A DNA stretch of 60,000 nucleotides from Symsagittifera roscoffensis (taxonomy: Eukaryota; Xenacoelomorpha; Acoela; Convolutidae): positions 80,453,526 to 80,513,525 of the forward strand of contig NC_087064.1 in NCBI RefSeq assembly GCF_963678635.1. Reading direction: 5' to 3'. The notes under the pieces are model-generated. The model saw only the letters and a program-made list of their open reading frames with translations. It was not told where the DNA came from and did not search any database. Positions within the stretch are counted from its first letter, which is position 1. Every line of letters begins with the position of its first letter. Shown piece after piece: positions 41,501 to 53,609 of this stretch. Position numbers and translations under genes: made by a program.

Positions 41501-44500
41501 TGATTGCTAATGTATCGAATGTCTAAATTTTTAATCCCGTTTAAATCCTCTAATCCATTTATCTATCGTAGATCCCCAATTCGCTAATAAACTAACGATT
41601 TTTGTAAATTTTAATTATTAAATTTGTCACAATTTACGCCAATTCATAAATTTATAATGGTCGAATTTGTCCAAATTACGATGCATTTTTGCTTCAAATG
41701 AGTTTTCTTTGTGTAGAAATTGTTTGAGACTCGAAATCGCTGCGACTAGGAGGGATTAATTGAAATCCGATAATAAGAATCCGATCTTTTTCACCATTGG
41801 CAATTTTAATTAAAATAAATTGGATTGCGACAGCATCTTAATTATTTAACCAACTCGAAATAAACTAATCAATTTCTGGAAGATTCTACCATTGTGTATT
41901 CATTTAAACCAACGAAAAGTTTAACTCTTTGAAACAGCTGAAACTTCGGTGTTAATTGATCACACTTTAAAAATTACACTTGCTTAATCTTACTTCAATT
42001 GCTGCAAACTTTCTTTCAAGATGATTCAAGAAGTTAGTTTCATAGAATTTGATTTTTTCATTCATTAAAGCAGATTATTATTTTTTATTAAAAAAGATCT
42101 AAGCTATATTACTAGATTTTAGATAGATATTAACCGATTCGCTTTGAAAAAAATTTCTATTTCCATGTTTTTTCGTTTCAGCTTTACGAAATCGACAGCG
42201 ATCCCGAAAGAAAGAAGTTTCTAGATGATTTGTTCGCGTTTATGCAGAAAAGAGGTCGGTACCTAAATTGAAATCATTCAATCCAAAAAGTTCAACTTGT
42301 AGGTGGAAATAATGACTTAAAAATATTAAATCTTATAAAAAAGACTTTGCATAAAAATATACAGACTGTGAAATACAAAAGCAATCTAAGTTATTGCTCG
42401 CTTGAGTTGAGATTTATTTTAGCAAGTGATGATTTGCATATTTTACTTTCATTTGCAAACCTGATGGAGCCAGGATAAAGTGGATAAAAATGTCTTTTGA
42501 TAGAAATTGTTACAAAACAACAATTTTGAGATTACAAAAATAAGCATTTTAGTCACAATTCAGTAGCTACGAAGAGATTATGAGATTTTAATTTCGAAAT
42601 TGATTTAGATGAAGTGAAAAATTCCTAATAAAATGCATGCTTTGTTCTACGCTCATTCTAAATGCGCGAAATCCGTGAAAAATCCCCAAAATTGAAATCA
42701 TTATTCAAATGTTTTTTAACAAATTAAACAAATCTTCCATTATTCTCTCAAATGGCACAATTTAATCCTTTTAGTTTTAATTGCATTGTTTGTGCATCCA
42801 TTTACAGCAAAGAAAACTAATCATCGTAAGACAAATTGGAAGCTAAAAAACCCTGATGAAGATAAGATGGTCATGCTAATTTCAGGCACTCCGGTGAACA
42901 GAATCCCGATCATGGCTAAGCAGACTCTGGATCTGCACCTTCTGTTCAAACTGGTGGTGGCCAAGGGGGGACTTGTGGAGGTCATCAACCGGAAACTGTG
43001 GCGGGAGATCACCAAGGGTCTCAACCTCCCCCATTCCATCACCAGTGCCGCTTTCACCCTCCGAACACAGTGAGTCACCTTCAATCCTTTTACTCCATGG
43101 GTGTCAACATTAGACAACTCCACGATTCTGATTATGAAGTTATAATGGTACAGAAATTGTAGATGGGACACTGCACAAAGCGGATCTCTTTAAATGTTTG
43201 GACTCCATATATTTGTGCGAACCGTAGTAGTTAACACAACTAAGTATTATGCCGTTCTGTTGTTGAAATTTTAGATTACCTAATTTTTCTGTGAGGATAG
43301 ATCAAAGTTTTACAGTAGGGACGAATCGGAATCCAAGGTTTTCTCGAAGACGGGCCAAACATGCCGTTTTTGGGCACTTGTTGAATAATTTTGACGCCCC
43401 TAATTCCACTTTCTTTTTATAGCCCAACAATTGCTAAAATCGTAAGAGTTTTCTTTGTTTTTGAAAAATAAAGGTCCAAAATGACATCATTTCCCTTGAT
43501 TCAATTATGGTGAAAATTTTCGGAAATTTGATTTGCAAATCAATTACTTTATTGGGAATGATTAAAGCTGGTCTTTGTCCAATTAAACTTTGTTCAAGTT
43601 CCACAATTTTATGTACTTGAAGTCATTCTAATAGATGATTAGAAAAGCAGTTGTTTTAACTAGAACTCTCCAAGCATTTAACAAAGTTACATTAGCTCGA
43701 GTTGAAGCATTAGTTGAAAAAACGTCACCCAAAAATCAAGGTAATTAAACTCATCATATCAAAAAAATTACGGCTTTGTTATTAAAAAGATAGCTTGAAA
43801 TTCCCATTTGGGGAAAATAATTATTAAATGGGGCTTTTTTATTTCAAAAGTAACTCATTATCAGTTGGGAGATACTTGTAAAACTTTGAAAAATAGACCC
43901 ATAATTGGAAAAAATGTACACTTCAAAGATTAAACTCAGAAGTATTCAGGGGATATTTATTGAATAAAGCAAAAAAAGAAAAACACCCCAATTGGGTTTA
44001 AAAAAATATTTTACCCCAAATAGTAAAAAACAAAGACATCACTTGAACGTATTGTCTTCACCCAACCCCCAGTGGGTTAAAACAAAAGATCATCTCTGCA
44101 TTAATTCAATCTCAAATTTTACAAAATCTTTAAAAAACGACAAATGATTGGGGTATTGGGATTTATATCACAATATAAAGGTCTAATATTGTTTATTTTC
44201 CAGGTATATGAAGTATCTCTACCCATACGAGTGCGAAAAACACAATCTAAGTACGATGGAGGAGCTGAACGCCGCAATTGATGGGAACCGTCGGGACTCC
44301 CGCAACATCCAGAGCCCTCCGACCTCCCCCATTCTGAACCCAGGGGGTGCATTTGGAATGCCCTTTCACCCTGGCTTCGGCCGCCCGCCGTACGGCTTTG
44401 ACGGAGGAATGAACAAGTTTGGAGTATTTGGGTTTCCGGGAATGCCAGGTGTGAACCCAATGGGTTTTCAGCCTAGTCAACATGGGATGTTACAGACAGC

Positions 44501-47126
44501 CAAAAATATAACCACAAGTGGTAAGCTAAAAAGTCCAAACTTCGATTCTGCATTCAAATACTATGAGCCAATTTTTACTCTAATTTGTTATAGTAAAAAA
44601 AATTAGTGAGAAAAAATTAGAAAAAAAAATTAGTAAACACTTTCAGGGTTTAGGAACTTAGACGACATGCAAATTAGACGATCACAAAATATCGAAATTT
44701 AGACAATAACTTGCGTGCAAATTGCGTGAATTTTGTTTACAGACTTAAATTAACTTTTGGCTGAGTAAATATTGGTTGTCCGTAAATTCCGTTCCTTTAC
44801 GGTCGTCTAATTTGCTTGTCGTCTAATTTCCTAGGCCCCATCACTTTCATATCGTAATTAGACTTGTATTGATTTTTTTAAACTTTCAGATGACCGAAAC
44901 AAATTCAGCTTTGGAATGAAGCCGAACCCACCAGATATTTTCAACCAGTCAGCAATTGCTGCATTGCGTGCCAAATTCCTCAGCTCACTTTCGGCTAATC
45001 AATATCTGAACAACCCGAACTCATTCGCTTCTTCGGCGGCCGGCCTCTCAGCTGGTGTGCCGGTTCCGACGAGCATTGGTGGGGCTAATTTGAACCAGGG
45101 CACAAATGGCGGATCAGGTTACCCCTCCGCGGCCGCAACTGCAGCTGATATTTTATCACAGAGGGTCGCATTAGCCCAAAGCCAACAGATTGCAGTCATG
45201 CAGGTAAAATCTTATGTAATGTTTATATCAAAGTTTTTAAAAAAAAAACAGAAATAGTCGGTTGCAGTACAAGGAACATAATTACTTTTTCACACACACA
45301 CAAAAAGAGTTTTGCACTTAAAAACATGGAGAGCTGATGCTCAAATAACATTAGAGAATCGCATTTTTTCGTTTTCCTTCGTTAAGTTAACATAGCAATT
45401 CAATGATTGGCATCTGAATTATCGATGTAAAAAAAATTACACTAACGAATTGCTTTTCGCTCGGCGCAGATTTTTGAAATCTTTTTTTTTGCAGCTCGAA
45501 GGGCCGAAATATGATCTTTCCTTCGGCTCTATCTGGCATCAATTTGTGAAAAACACACACCTGAAAACAAAGTTCTTTCCCATATTGCACAAAAAGTCCC
45601 CTTTAAGGCGCAGTACCTTCCAACTATGTGAACTCGTAGGAAACCCTTTTTTTCCATCCGTTTAAGTTTATCTAGAAGCTCAAACTGCATGCAAATTTCT
45701 ATTGACGTCACAAATAAGTTCATTATAACAAGTTTATAACGAGATTAGCATAAACCTTCCCTTTTTTCGCTGAGAGAAATAAAAGTAATTTTCATAAAAA
45801 ATCTGGAATTAGCATTTCATGAACCCATCAGCCGATTAAAAACAAACAATATTCATATCTCGTACTATGATCACTTAGATATTTTTCAGCTGAGTTAAAA
45901 TAAGAAAAAATCTAAATTTTTTTCTTCCAGTTTCAAAAATTGTGACGCAAACAGGTTTTATGACGCTCACTACTTGAAGAAACCTAAAATAGAAAAAATT
46001 GAAAACAATCGTTTTGTAAAAAAAAAAATCAATTTTTTCATTTTAGGCGATTTACGAGCAGCAGCAACTATCTGCTATCGAAAACCTTCAGAAAACTATC
46101 TCGAGTAATTCAGGCGTGAACTACAACGAAACACAAAATGAGGATGGAGCCAGATCAAGCAGCGAGAAGAAAGAGGCAGTTTCTTCTCCTTTTAAGGAAA
46201 TGGAAAAACTTATTCCCAATGTCACAATAGTCAACTCTGAAAAACCATCACCGAGTGAAAACAATTCGGAAATTAAATCGCCCAGCGAGGAGAAGTTTAG
46301 TGGATTGAAACGACATTTGAGTGACTTGTCGGCCGTCAGTTCGCCGCCGACTAAGCGACGACTCGTGTTTGAGTCTCCGATCCAACAGCAGCCACTGGAG
46401 TTGAAAGTGCATAAGAGCGAACAAGAGATTGGCCATGTCTCACAAGGCTCGAATAGCATCGCTGACCAGCTCTCGTTGAAGCACAATTTAGGTAAGCCAG
46501 TTTTTTTTCGATCGGACAAATTATATGCAAATTGATTTTTTAGCCCTTTAAACTATTTTTTATTTTTCTTCACTCATCTCAAAAATCTATTCACTATTTT
46601 TTTATCAGGAAAAAGTGAACAGAAACTAAAAACTTAAGCTTAAATAGGCTGCTATAAACTAGGTGTATATAAGCTGTACTGTAGGTGTGTATAAATAATT
46701 TAGTTTGCACATTTTGAAATGCGATATATTTTTGATTACATCTGCTAATTAGATTTTTCAAAATGAGAGCTAGAAAGTTTGAATTTGAAAAGGTAGCCTT
46801 CAATTTGTATTTTACCTGTTTCAGAAAACGTCCGAGTTAATTTCGTAGAACGATCTTCGCCTAGTGAAGTCTCGTTGAAAATTACAGTGGACGGAAAAGT
46901 ATTCGAAGGGACACTTAGAGTACAAAACAACATCAACGCCTCTTCCCCGCAAACCATATCGCCAACCGAATCAGGGAGCTTCGCATTTAACCCAAATCAG
47001 TCCATACTAGCACCTAGGAGCAGCTATCCAGTGTTCCCAACCTCAAGACAAAATGGAAAAGCGTCGCCGTCATCGAAAACAAATTTTCACAACTTGGGCA
47101 GTGAAATAGCTGCACAGAACATGTGA
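38203..47126 (+). CDS. ARID3: ARID3 / dead ringer transcription factor, seven coding exons
   Basis: ARID3 proteins (Dead ringer in flies, Bright/ARID3A in mammals) bind AT-rich DNA in the nucleus through an extended ARID and regulate development. Exons: 38203-38514, 42182-42254, 42886-43069, 44204-44520, 44890-45203, 46047-46491 and 46825-47126. All junctions are GT-AG and phases agree, giving 1947 nt or 648 aa. Domains: acidic N-terminus (1-97); WTFEEQFRQ leading into the extended ARID (about 98-215) with KKFLDDLFAFMQKRG, VNRIPIMAKQ, GGLVEVINRKLWREI and YMKYLYPYECEK; Gly/Pro/Phe-rich linker; REKLES-like region in exons 5-7, ending LKITVDGKVFEGTLRV, with a Ser/Glu-rich insert in exon 6 holding a basic PPTKRR stretch. 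No internal damage. Start chosen at the first ATG of the open frame; an upstream non-coding exon cannot be excluded. Confidence 0.93.
38890..39175. repeat. imperfect fold-back repeat
   Basis: GATACAAGTATGATAGTTGG...TTTTTTGTGAGAACTTCAAAA on the left pairs with TTTTGAAGTGCTCACAAAAA (about 39112-39131) and GTGTGATAG-like text on the right, read inverted. This could be a decayed foldback or MITE; its ends are not defined. Confidence 0.4.
40375..40500 (-). mobile_element. hAT-type MITE fragment
   Basis: TTCGGCACTTTCTGAAGGTT, GTCAAAAACTGCG and GGCGCGCGGTCACCCC match the middle of the family in reverse. No ends are recognisable. Confidence 0.5.
42182..42254 (+). CDS. ARID3: ARID3 exon 2
   Basis: 73 nt encoding LYEIDSDPERKKFLDDLF and FAFMQKR, the first ARID helix region. 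It ends in phase 1 (G|GC, Gly). Confidence 0.9.
42886..43069 (+). CDS. ARID3: ARID3 exon 3
   Basis: Acceptor TTTCAG|GC. Encodes TPVNRIPIMAKQTLDLHLLF through ITSAAFTLRT, the ARID core. Donor ACA|GTGAGT, leaving CA of the Gln codon. Confidence 0.92.
43315..43420 (-). mobile_element. possible hAT-type MITE fragment in ARID3 intron 3
   Basis: AGGGACGAATCGG, CTCGAAGACGGGCCAAAC and TTGACGCCCCTAATT weakly match the family in reverse orientation. Too diverged for certainty. Confidence 0.35.
44204..44520 (+). CDS. ARID3: ARID3 exon 4
   Basis: Acceptor TTCCAG|G. Completes the ARID (YMKYLYPYECEKHNLS, AAIDGNRRDSR), then a Gly/Pro/Phe-rich linker. Donor AGTG|GTAAGC, phase 1. Confidence 0.92.
44890..45203 (+). 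CDS. ARID3: ARID3 exon 5
   Basis: Acceptor TTTCAG|AT. Low-complexity Ala/Ser/Gly segment ending RVALAQSQQIAVMQ, probably the first part of the REKLES region. Donor CAG|GTAAAA, phase 0. Confidence 0.88.
46047..46491 (+). CDS. ARID3: ARID3 exon 6
   Basis: Acceptor TTTTAG|GCG. It opens AIYEQQQLSAIENLQKTI and continues into a Ser/Glu-rich insert with KRHLSDLSAV and PPTKRRLVFES, a plausible basic nuclear localisation signal. Donor TTAG|GTAAGC, phase 1. Confidence 0.88.
46825..47126 (+). CDS. ARID3: ARID3 exon 7 (last)
   Basis: Acceptor TTTCAG|AA. It encodes VSLKITVDGKVFEGTLRV, matching the beta part of the REKLES domain, then a Ser/Pro tail to TGA at 47124-47126. Confidence 0.9.
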
Positions 47127-47230
47127 TCATTTTCGTAATACAACCACGAAATCGTGTAATAATCAAATTGGAAAAAAGCCTCAAATAAGAGTTGAAGGCG
47201 AACTTGATAATATTTGATGTTGCTCGAACT

Positions 47231-47240
47231 AATAAATAAA
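47231..47240 (+). terminator. ARID3 polyadenylation signals
   Basis: Two overlapping AATAAA hexamers (47231-47236 and 47235-47240) about 105 nt after the stop codon. Further AATAAA-like hexamers follow downstream. Confidence 0.55.
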
Positions 47241-49144
47241 AACAACTTCGTCGAATTAGTACTCGAATGCTGCAACTATCATGTTTGTTTTTCATATATA
47301 ATTTATTCCCTTTTCTGTTTAATAAATAGAAGCTAGTTTTGTACAAATCATTTTCGATTGATAAGAAAGAAGCGATAGTTTGAAGACTTTGTCCAAAATA
47401 AATGGTAAAGTTGGCTAGGGCCAAAGGCGCGCGCAGGTATTTTTGAGCAAGGGCGGTTTTAGTTTAAAATATGATAAATTTCGTTGATTTTTTTTTTCAG
47501 GTCAACACCAAAGATCTTCAGAGCTCTTCCAAAACACTGATGACCCTTTTTTGTTGAAAGTTATGCGCCACTAGCTATTTTATATTGTTTGCGAAAAAAA
47601 TTATAAAACATTTGACTTTTCATGGAATGTTTTAACACACCGCGTTTTCAGTACGGTAATAACATAAAATAAAGTTAACACCATTTTCAAAACACTAACA
47701 TGAACAAAAAATTTATTCAAAAAAAATGTTTAATGCCCAAAACGTACTCCACCTATTCACTACCTAGATAAAGTACTTGTTTGAAATTTCATGAAATTGA
47801 GCATGTCGGAAGCGTAGCAGCAATTGATTCAACTGACTATGTTAAACTAGCTGTTTAGCTGAAAAAAGTTATTATTCCGATTTGATAAAGCTTGCTAATC
47901 GCAAGCGTAAATACCAATTTGAGCAACGGGATCGAAACGTATTTGTTTTCATTACGCAAAGCCATCCCAATTGACCATTGTTAGAATTCAGAGTTGAGCT
48001 CTACAAACAACTTGAAAATGAGTTAACAAGTGCACTTGAAAAAAAAAAACAAGCAACAGAACACCAAAACATAAAATGTGTCGTGTTTTTATGGAAAAAA
48101 AACTCGGAAAGTTTTTTGAGTGTTTTTGTAGGATTGTGGGGACTTGAATTTGGAATAAAGCTGCCTAAGTGAGTCAAAAGTAAATTAAAAAACATCAAAG
48201 GTGCAGTAAACTTAGATAAGGGTCTCTCATTCAATTTTCTGAAGAAATGTTTTTAAAAACAGAACAATTTCGGTAAGTTTTCCGACTGTTAGAGAAATTT
48301 GAAAAATATCTTTTCGAAACCCCAATTAAGAGTAAACTTTTTTTGATATGATAGCGCAATTGATTCCCGATGAGATTTGCTCAATGATGTAGCCAATTTT
48401 GCGTGATAAAATCTATATTTTAAAGGTACGCGTAGCAAAATCAGAGATTGATTATCATCAGTCTTTCAGAAAAATCTGCGAAAGTGAGGGTCAATCTCTA
48501 TAAATGTCTGCAAAATTATAATAAGTTTTACATAGCCAAAAATTTCAACTCTACACCAATTGAACATTTGAAAGCAATCAATTGGCAAGTAAGCCTATAA
48601 ATATTCGCCAAGGACGTCTGCCCCGAAAACTAACTATAACATAGAACAATTTGAGTTTGCTCAACAAGCTGAGTTTCTTAATGTGAAAAGTCTAACAGTT
48701 GGTTGCAAACAAGCATAAATAGTTTTGCTAAACATTACCTTTTTTCTCATTCGTATCAACTGTTCGCTTAAATTATTATGGACCGATTATGGCAACAAAT
48801 ATAGATTTCAATAAATTCGCTAATTGGCAAAAGTTAGACGAAGCCGCAATGAGCTATACTAAGAATGAAAAAATGCAGGCTACTAAACCCAAAAAATTCC
48901 ATAACGACAGCAGAGTAGTAGTGTTTTTGGCAGTAAGAGTTATTCATTGCCTTTGCTAAAAATTTATTAATGGGCTAGAACATCAACATCTTGCAAAAAA
49001 TTTTCGGAGTTTGTAAAAAGCAAGATTCAAATCAGAAAACGACGGCTCTTGTTCATAAAAAGCAAAAAACATTACAGCTACTTTAAAAGTTTCCACAAAT
49101 TCAATCATCATCATCAAATAGTTTTACATCGGCATCTTGATGTC
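47241..49144. other. intergenic, no gene seen
   Basis: A possible MITE fragment lies at 47425-47570. The small open frame 47978-48172 (start ELYKQLENELTSALEKKK) has coiled-coil-like composition but no splice or family support. Confidence 0.4.
47425..47570 (-). mobile_element. possible hAT-type MITE fragment
   Basis: GCAAGGGCGGTTTTAG, AGATCTTCAGAGCTCTTCC and TGATGACCCTTTTTTG follow the reverse-orientation family pattern seen at 49145-49401. Confidence 0.45.
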
Positions 49145-49401
49145 GACGTTGGGGTCATCGGTTTCTGTCGCGGCTTTTCGGCGTTTCTTCCCACCCCCTT
49201 TGTACTAAATTGAGATATTGACTGACGGACCCTAAAAATTTTCTACAGGCGCAGAAAATTTGGCCAAAACAGGGTCTTTATATCAGAGCTCAGAGAATCA
49301 ATTCAGTCAACTTCAAAAAAGATCAACAAAATTTTTGAAAGTTTTTTTGAAGATCTTCCTATCTTCCTCCCTCCTTCGAGAAAAACCTAGATTTGCCCCT
49401 G
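49145..49401 (+). mobile_element. hAT-type MITE copy, 5' end decayed
   Basis: GACGGACCCTAAAAATTTTC and CAGAAAATTTGGCCAAAACA are nearly identical to 14152-14514. It ends ATTTGCCCCTG at 49401. Confidence 0.65.
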
Positions 49402-49807
49402 TTTTATTGCAAAGTATTGAAGCGGGCCTTTTGCTGATATCCATAAAATTATTCCCATTCAAATGTTGCTCTTGGATTAAGAAAAACCTCATGTGGTCAT
49501 TTGTTTCAAAGTTTTTTTTTGCATCTTAAAGTGCTGAAGCGGTCATTTTGTGATTGCTGACGCGGTCATTTTGGAGCAAAACAAAATTAAGAAACGAAGC
49601 CGATAAAAACTCAAACTGAAAAATGTTCGGGCCGAAAAACTTTTTAAGCGGAAAAAAGTAGGAAAATATTTCAAGTACAATGACAAGTGCAGGTAGCACA
49701 AAAAATTCCGCGATGCGTGAAATAAGTCGACAAAACATAAGCAGACAAACAAACAACCGAGTTTTTCCCATTTTTTTTGAACTTCCCTGAAAAAGAAAAA
49801 AAAAGAT

Positions 49808-49880
49808 CCTACAGGGGCTCGAACTTTAAGCGTTAGGGTACAAAGGCAATCGCGTTAGCTGTAGACTGAGTGGGAGAGAA
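49808..49880 (-). repeat. tRNA-like SINE head
   Basis: On the minus strand AGTTCGAGCCC (49815-49825) is a B-box match, with a weak A-box region about 45 nt upstream. No intact cloverleaf is evident. Confidence 0.35.
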
Positions 49881-52754
49881 TTTCGAAGTTAATAAGATTC
49901 ACTAATAAAGCGACTTCAATTTCTTACAGATTTGAATGAAAAGTTCTCGAGAAAAAATTTTAAATTCACGGTTACAAAACATTTTCAGGCAAGTGTAATA
50001 AGTCTAATGCGGCCATATGATTCCATAAAAAAATCTATAACTGTTTATCAAAATTAATAACAGATTTGTAACTATGCAAAAGATCTCACGCGAACGTCTT
50101 TAGAATTCTATTATCAATCAAACAAAAAAATGCGCTAATAATGGGCACTCAAAACGTAAATAAGTGCAATTATGAGCAATTGAGGGCAGCGTGGAAATCG
50201 CGATATATTTTTTGAACTGATGACGGTTTAGGATGTACGCCGTCCGAAATATGTTTCAATAAAATCTGAACTTCTTGTTTTGACATACAGTAAGTTAGAG
50301 GCTATTGCAAGGTGTAATGCAATCCTTTGCAGTATTCATATAGATAACTACGTTCACGAAAGTTGATCTCAGAACTGCACATGTTTTATATCTCGAGTTT
50401 ACTGAAATGGTTTCATTTGGGTTGAATATAACGCTCCCTGCCTTACATTTTATAAGATTTAATTCCTGTCAGTACTAAGTTACAAGCAATTTGCATATTT
50501 CGCTAAATTTTACACTGAGAATTTGTACCGCTCATCAAAAAAATTCCAATTACAAAAATTTAGCCGTGATTTTTTTGTCACCATGAACTCTGTTTTTCCA
50601 TTTTTCGTACTGATAATCAGTCTTGAGCTCTGAAACTAACAGACAATTTTGTCCAAATCGCTCTGAATCCTCTATGTATTTATATTGTCAATAAAGTTTA
50701 GGGTCATTTTTTGAAACTTGCGGAAGCAATTGTAAGGCAATTGCAATTTCTACCTGATAGAAATCATGCGTATAGATTTCAGCACCTTAAGTCAGGTATG
50801 CAGTTCTCGGTATTTCGTCACGTGGCATAGATACTTCTTTATAGCTTGGTGGATCTCTAATGGTTGGGCGTTGATCAATAATTTTACCGGGAATATTTTG
50901 AAATTTCCACTGAATATATTTATAACCCTCGTCGCTTTCGATTTTTTAAATTGTTATCTACATTTCTGGTTTTTGTCCAAAGGCGAACTGCATTATTTAA
51001 AAGAAATGCTTTTTTCAGAAGGTTCCACGCTAGAAAAAGTTGTCAATTTTTCACAACTAAGTCGTTCACCGATTCCTTTTTTAAAATTGACAATGGCCGT
51101 GTTTTCTAACAAAAAATACACAGATTTAACATAAAACAGTCTGTGTTCTGCTCAAACATATTCATGATTTCCTTCGTTTTTGAGTGTTTTGCCATTTAAT
51201 TTCAAAAAAAAACTATTTTGCTTTAAACGTTTCTAGTTTTCTACTACTTCTAAAGTTCATTGAGTTTCTTATTGTTTTGAAAAAATCACAGTACTTAAGT
51301 GCTTATGGATAAAAAACAGTTTCAAGTTTCCCTCATTTTCTCTTTATCATTCAACCACTCGTTTTTTTCTTTAATTTTATCCTGACTGGGTCCTACATGA
51401 TACAACACACAAGACTGTCCCATGATTCGAGCTACCACTGATCAAAACATGATCTGCATTTCAATTTCGCAATTTTAAAAAAATGTTACTAAGTATTTCC
51501 AGTTGAAGCTACGGTTTCCGATTAATTATTGGGCAAAAATTTAAACTCCACATTTCTGCTTTTAAAATTACTCAATACAAGTCTGACCAAGGATTTTTAG
51601 ATTTTTAGGAACTTGAAACTTTCTTCTGTTAAAAAGCTATGATTTTTTCCGTCCTTTTTGACTGCCATAAAAAATCGTGTATTAAGTCAAATATATATTT
51701 TAACAAAAAACTTGAGGGTGGGCTGCAGGTTAGAATTTATTCCCTTCGCAATTTCCCATTGCAGCTTCCGACCACGACTGCAAGAGAGTCATATCGCATA
51801 CAACAAAAATGACTTTTTTTTAGTTAAACAACTCCTACGATCTAGCCTAAATCAATATCCAGGTCCCGGCAATTAATACCATTGTAACTTCTATATAACA
51901 CCGAGCCGAGCGAGACTTTGGTGGCACAACTGTGCTTGGATACATTTCAGATGTGGTGACCTCTACTTTAGAGAGATTTTACATCAAAACTTAACTGCTC
52001 CTCAGGCACTTTCATGTACAATTTACCTCACCCGGAACCCTCAACTTCCTCTAACATTTAAAATACAATACCTCATCTATCAAAACTCCAAAATTGAATA
52101 TACCCAACTACCTACCCACGAGAGCCACTCCAGATACAATACCCTTCATCATCAATTTCCAACAAATTGCGTTCACTGACTCTCAAAGTAACCAATACTC
52201 ATATTTATTATTATTATTATTTCAATTTTTTTAATATTAGGACTAATTTAGCGCAAATTTGATTCGAAAATTGGTTGGACTTAACTAGTGCTTAGAGTTT
52301 TAGTTGCGCTCCTTTTCCTCCTCTAAATATAAAGCAACAATAAGGGCCTGTTGCTCTGCAGCTAGCTCAGAATTTTTTTAACACAATTATTAAAGAACCG
52401 AAAAAAATTACAAGAATTTAAAAAAAATTACAAAAACTTTTAAATCGAATATCGGCTAATTAAGTCTGAAAACGAAAAATTTAGCCCACTTTTTCCGAGA
52501 GAAACTTCAATGAGTTTTTCTTGGATTTGAAAAACCCTACGCCATAGTTGCTTCCCACTAGCTTTAGAGGGTGGTCGGATTACAGCGTGTTATTTTCCTA
52601 ATTTATTACCAACATGTTGAATACGAACTTAACTAACCAATTTCACCAACATGGCCTTCCACGAGAGCAATGAGAAAAAGTTATTCCGATTCTGCTCCTA
52701 TGCTAGTGGGAGTAAACAATTATTTGTTAGCTTCAAAACAAATATCAATCATCA

Positions 52755-52760
52755 TTTATT
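52755..52760 (-). terminator. possible TMEM184 polyadenylation signal
   Basis: AATAAA on the minus strand about 395 nt after the TMEM184 stop codon. I saw no closer one. Confidence 0.3.
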
Positions 52761-53154
52761 GAGTATATCAACAAGATATCATCTTTACATACAAAACCAT
52801 AATTTCTTTACAAGAACTAGTAACAACTAAATAGAAATGAGACAAACAGATACAAAGATTGGATCACTAATTACAGTCAGCATCTACAGGAAAAAAAACT
52901 TTTCCAAGTTGTAAATTAATTATAAAAAATTTACTACATAGCGACTTCATTATATTGAAAAATCGAGATGATCGGATGTTGGTGCAAATTTTGCACCAGT
53001 GCAACCTAATTTTTTACTGCAAATCAAATTTGCATTGTGCATATATATATGAAGGCTCTGCTAGCAAAACATTCAAAACTAATCAGCATTTGTTAGAAAA
53101 TTTTTTCACAAATGTAGATTTAGCTACTATTATTAGCTAATCCACTACATTATA

Positions 53155-53609
53155 CTAAATATTAAATAACTCAGTTTTATTTTCTGTGACACGGTCGCCG
53201 TGCGCAGTGACCGAAAACTCTACGTGACTTGGTTCAATTTTATTGATTACAGGCGAAGCCCTAATTTGTGTGGTCGGCATGTTAACATCTGCATTTACGG
53301 AGAGAGTTTGTGTTTCAGTTCGGTTCGTGTGTTTTGAAATGCTATCATCTTCCATATAAATCTGACTTTCTGCAGCCTTCAGTGACTCGGTATTATCCTC
53401 ATAAACAGCAACGTCGCATAAAATTGAAGTATCGTGACTAGGGTTGTCAACACCGTGAGAAGAGCGTTCAACCAGGCGTTCCTGTAAGCCTTCGTTTGTT
53501 CTCGAGAGATTCGAATTCGGATATTGCGTTCTTGGAGTAGTAGTGCCGTTTCCTTCGTCGTCCAATCGGGTGCGCCCATTACCCCGTATTCTGTCTTTCA
53601 CTTTTTGAC
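53155..53609 (-). CDS. TMEM184: TMEM184 last exon (cytoplasmic tail)
   Basis: Acceptor TTTCAG|GT, completing a split Arg codon. Encodes QKVKDRIRGNGRTRLDDEGN and a Ser/Thr/Asn/Glu-rich tail ending TELFNI, stop at 53155-53157. No domain is recognised in the tail. Confidence 0.75.

Larger units (their letters stand above)
38515..42181. other. ARID3 intron 1
   Basis: A 3.7-kb intron. It holds a fold-back region (38890-39175), a G-homopolymer near 39207-39220 and a MITE fragment (40375-40500). The acceptor is TTTCGTTTCAG|C. No nested gene is recognised. Confidence 0.7.
49402..53154. other. intergenic, no gene seen
   Basis: Mostly AT-rich unique-looking DNA, with a tRNA-like repeat head at 49808-49880 and a TTA repeat near 52205-52222. 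The 122-codon open frame at 50766-51134 is hydrophobic and rich in Phe/Leu/Trp but has no recognisable family and probably arises by chance. Confidence 0.4.

Noticed and set aside
50766-51134. 122-codon hydrophobic open frame
   Set aside because: No family resemblance, no splice context, and AT-rich composition that readily gives Phe/Leu-rich frames.
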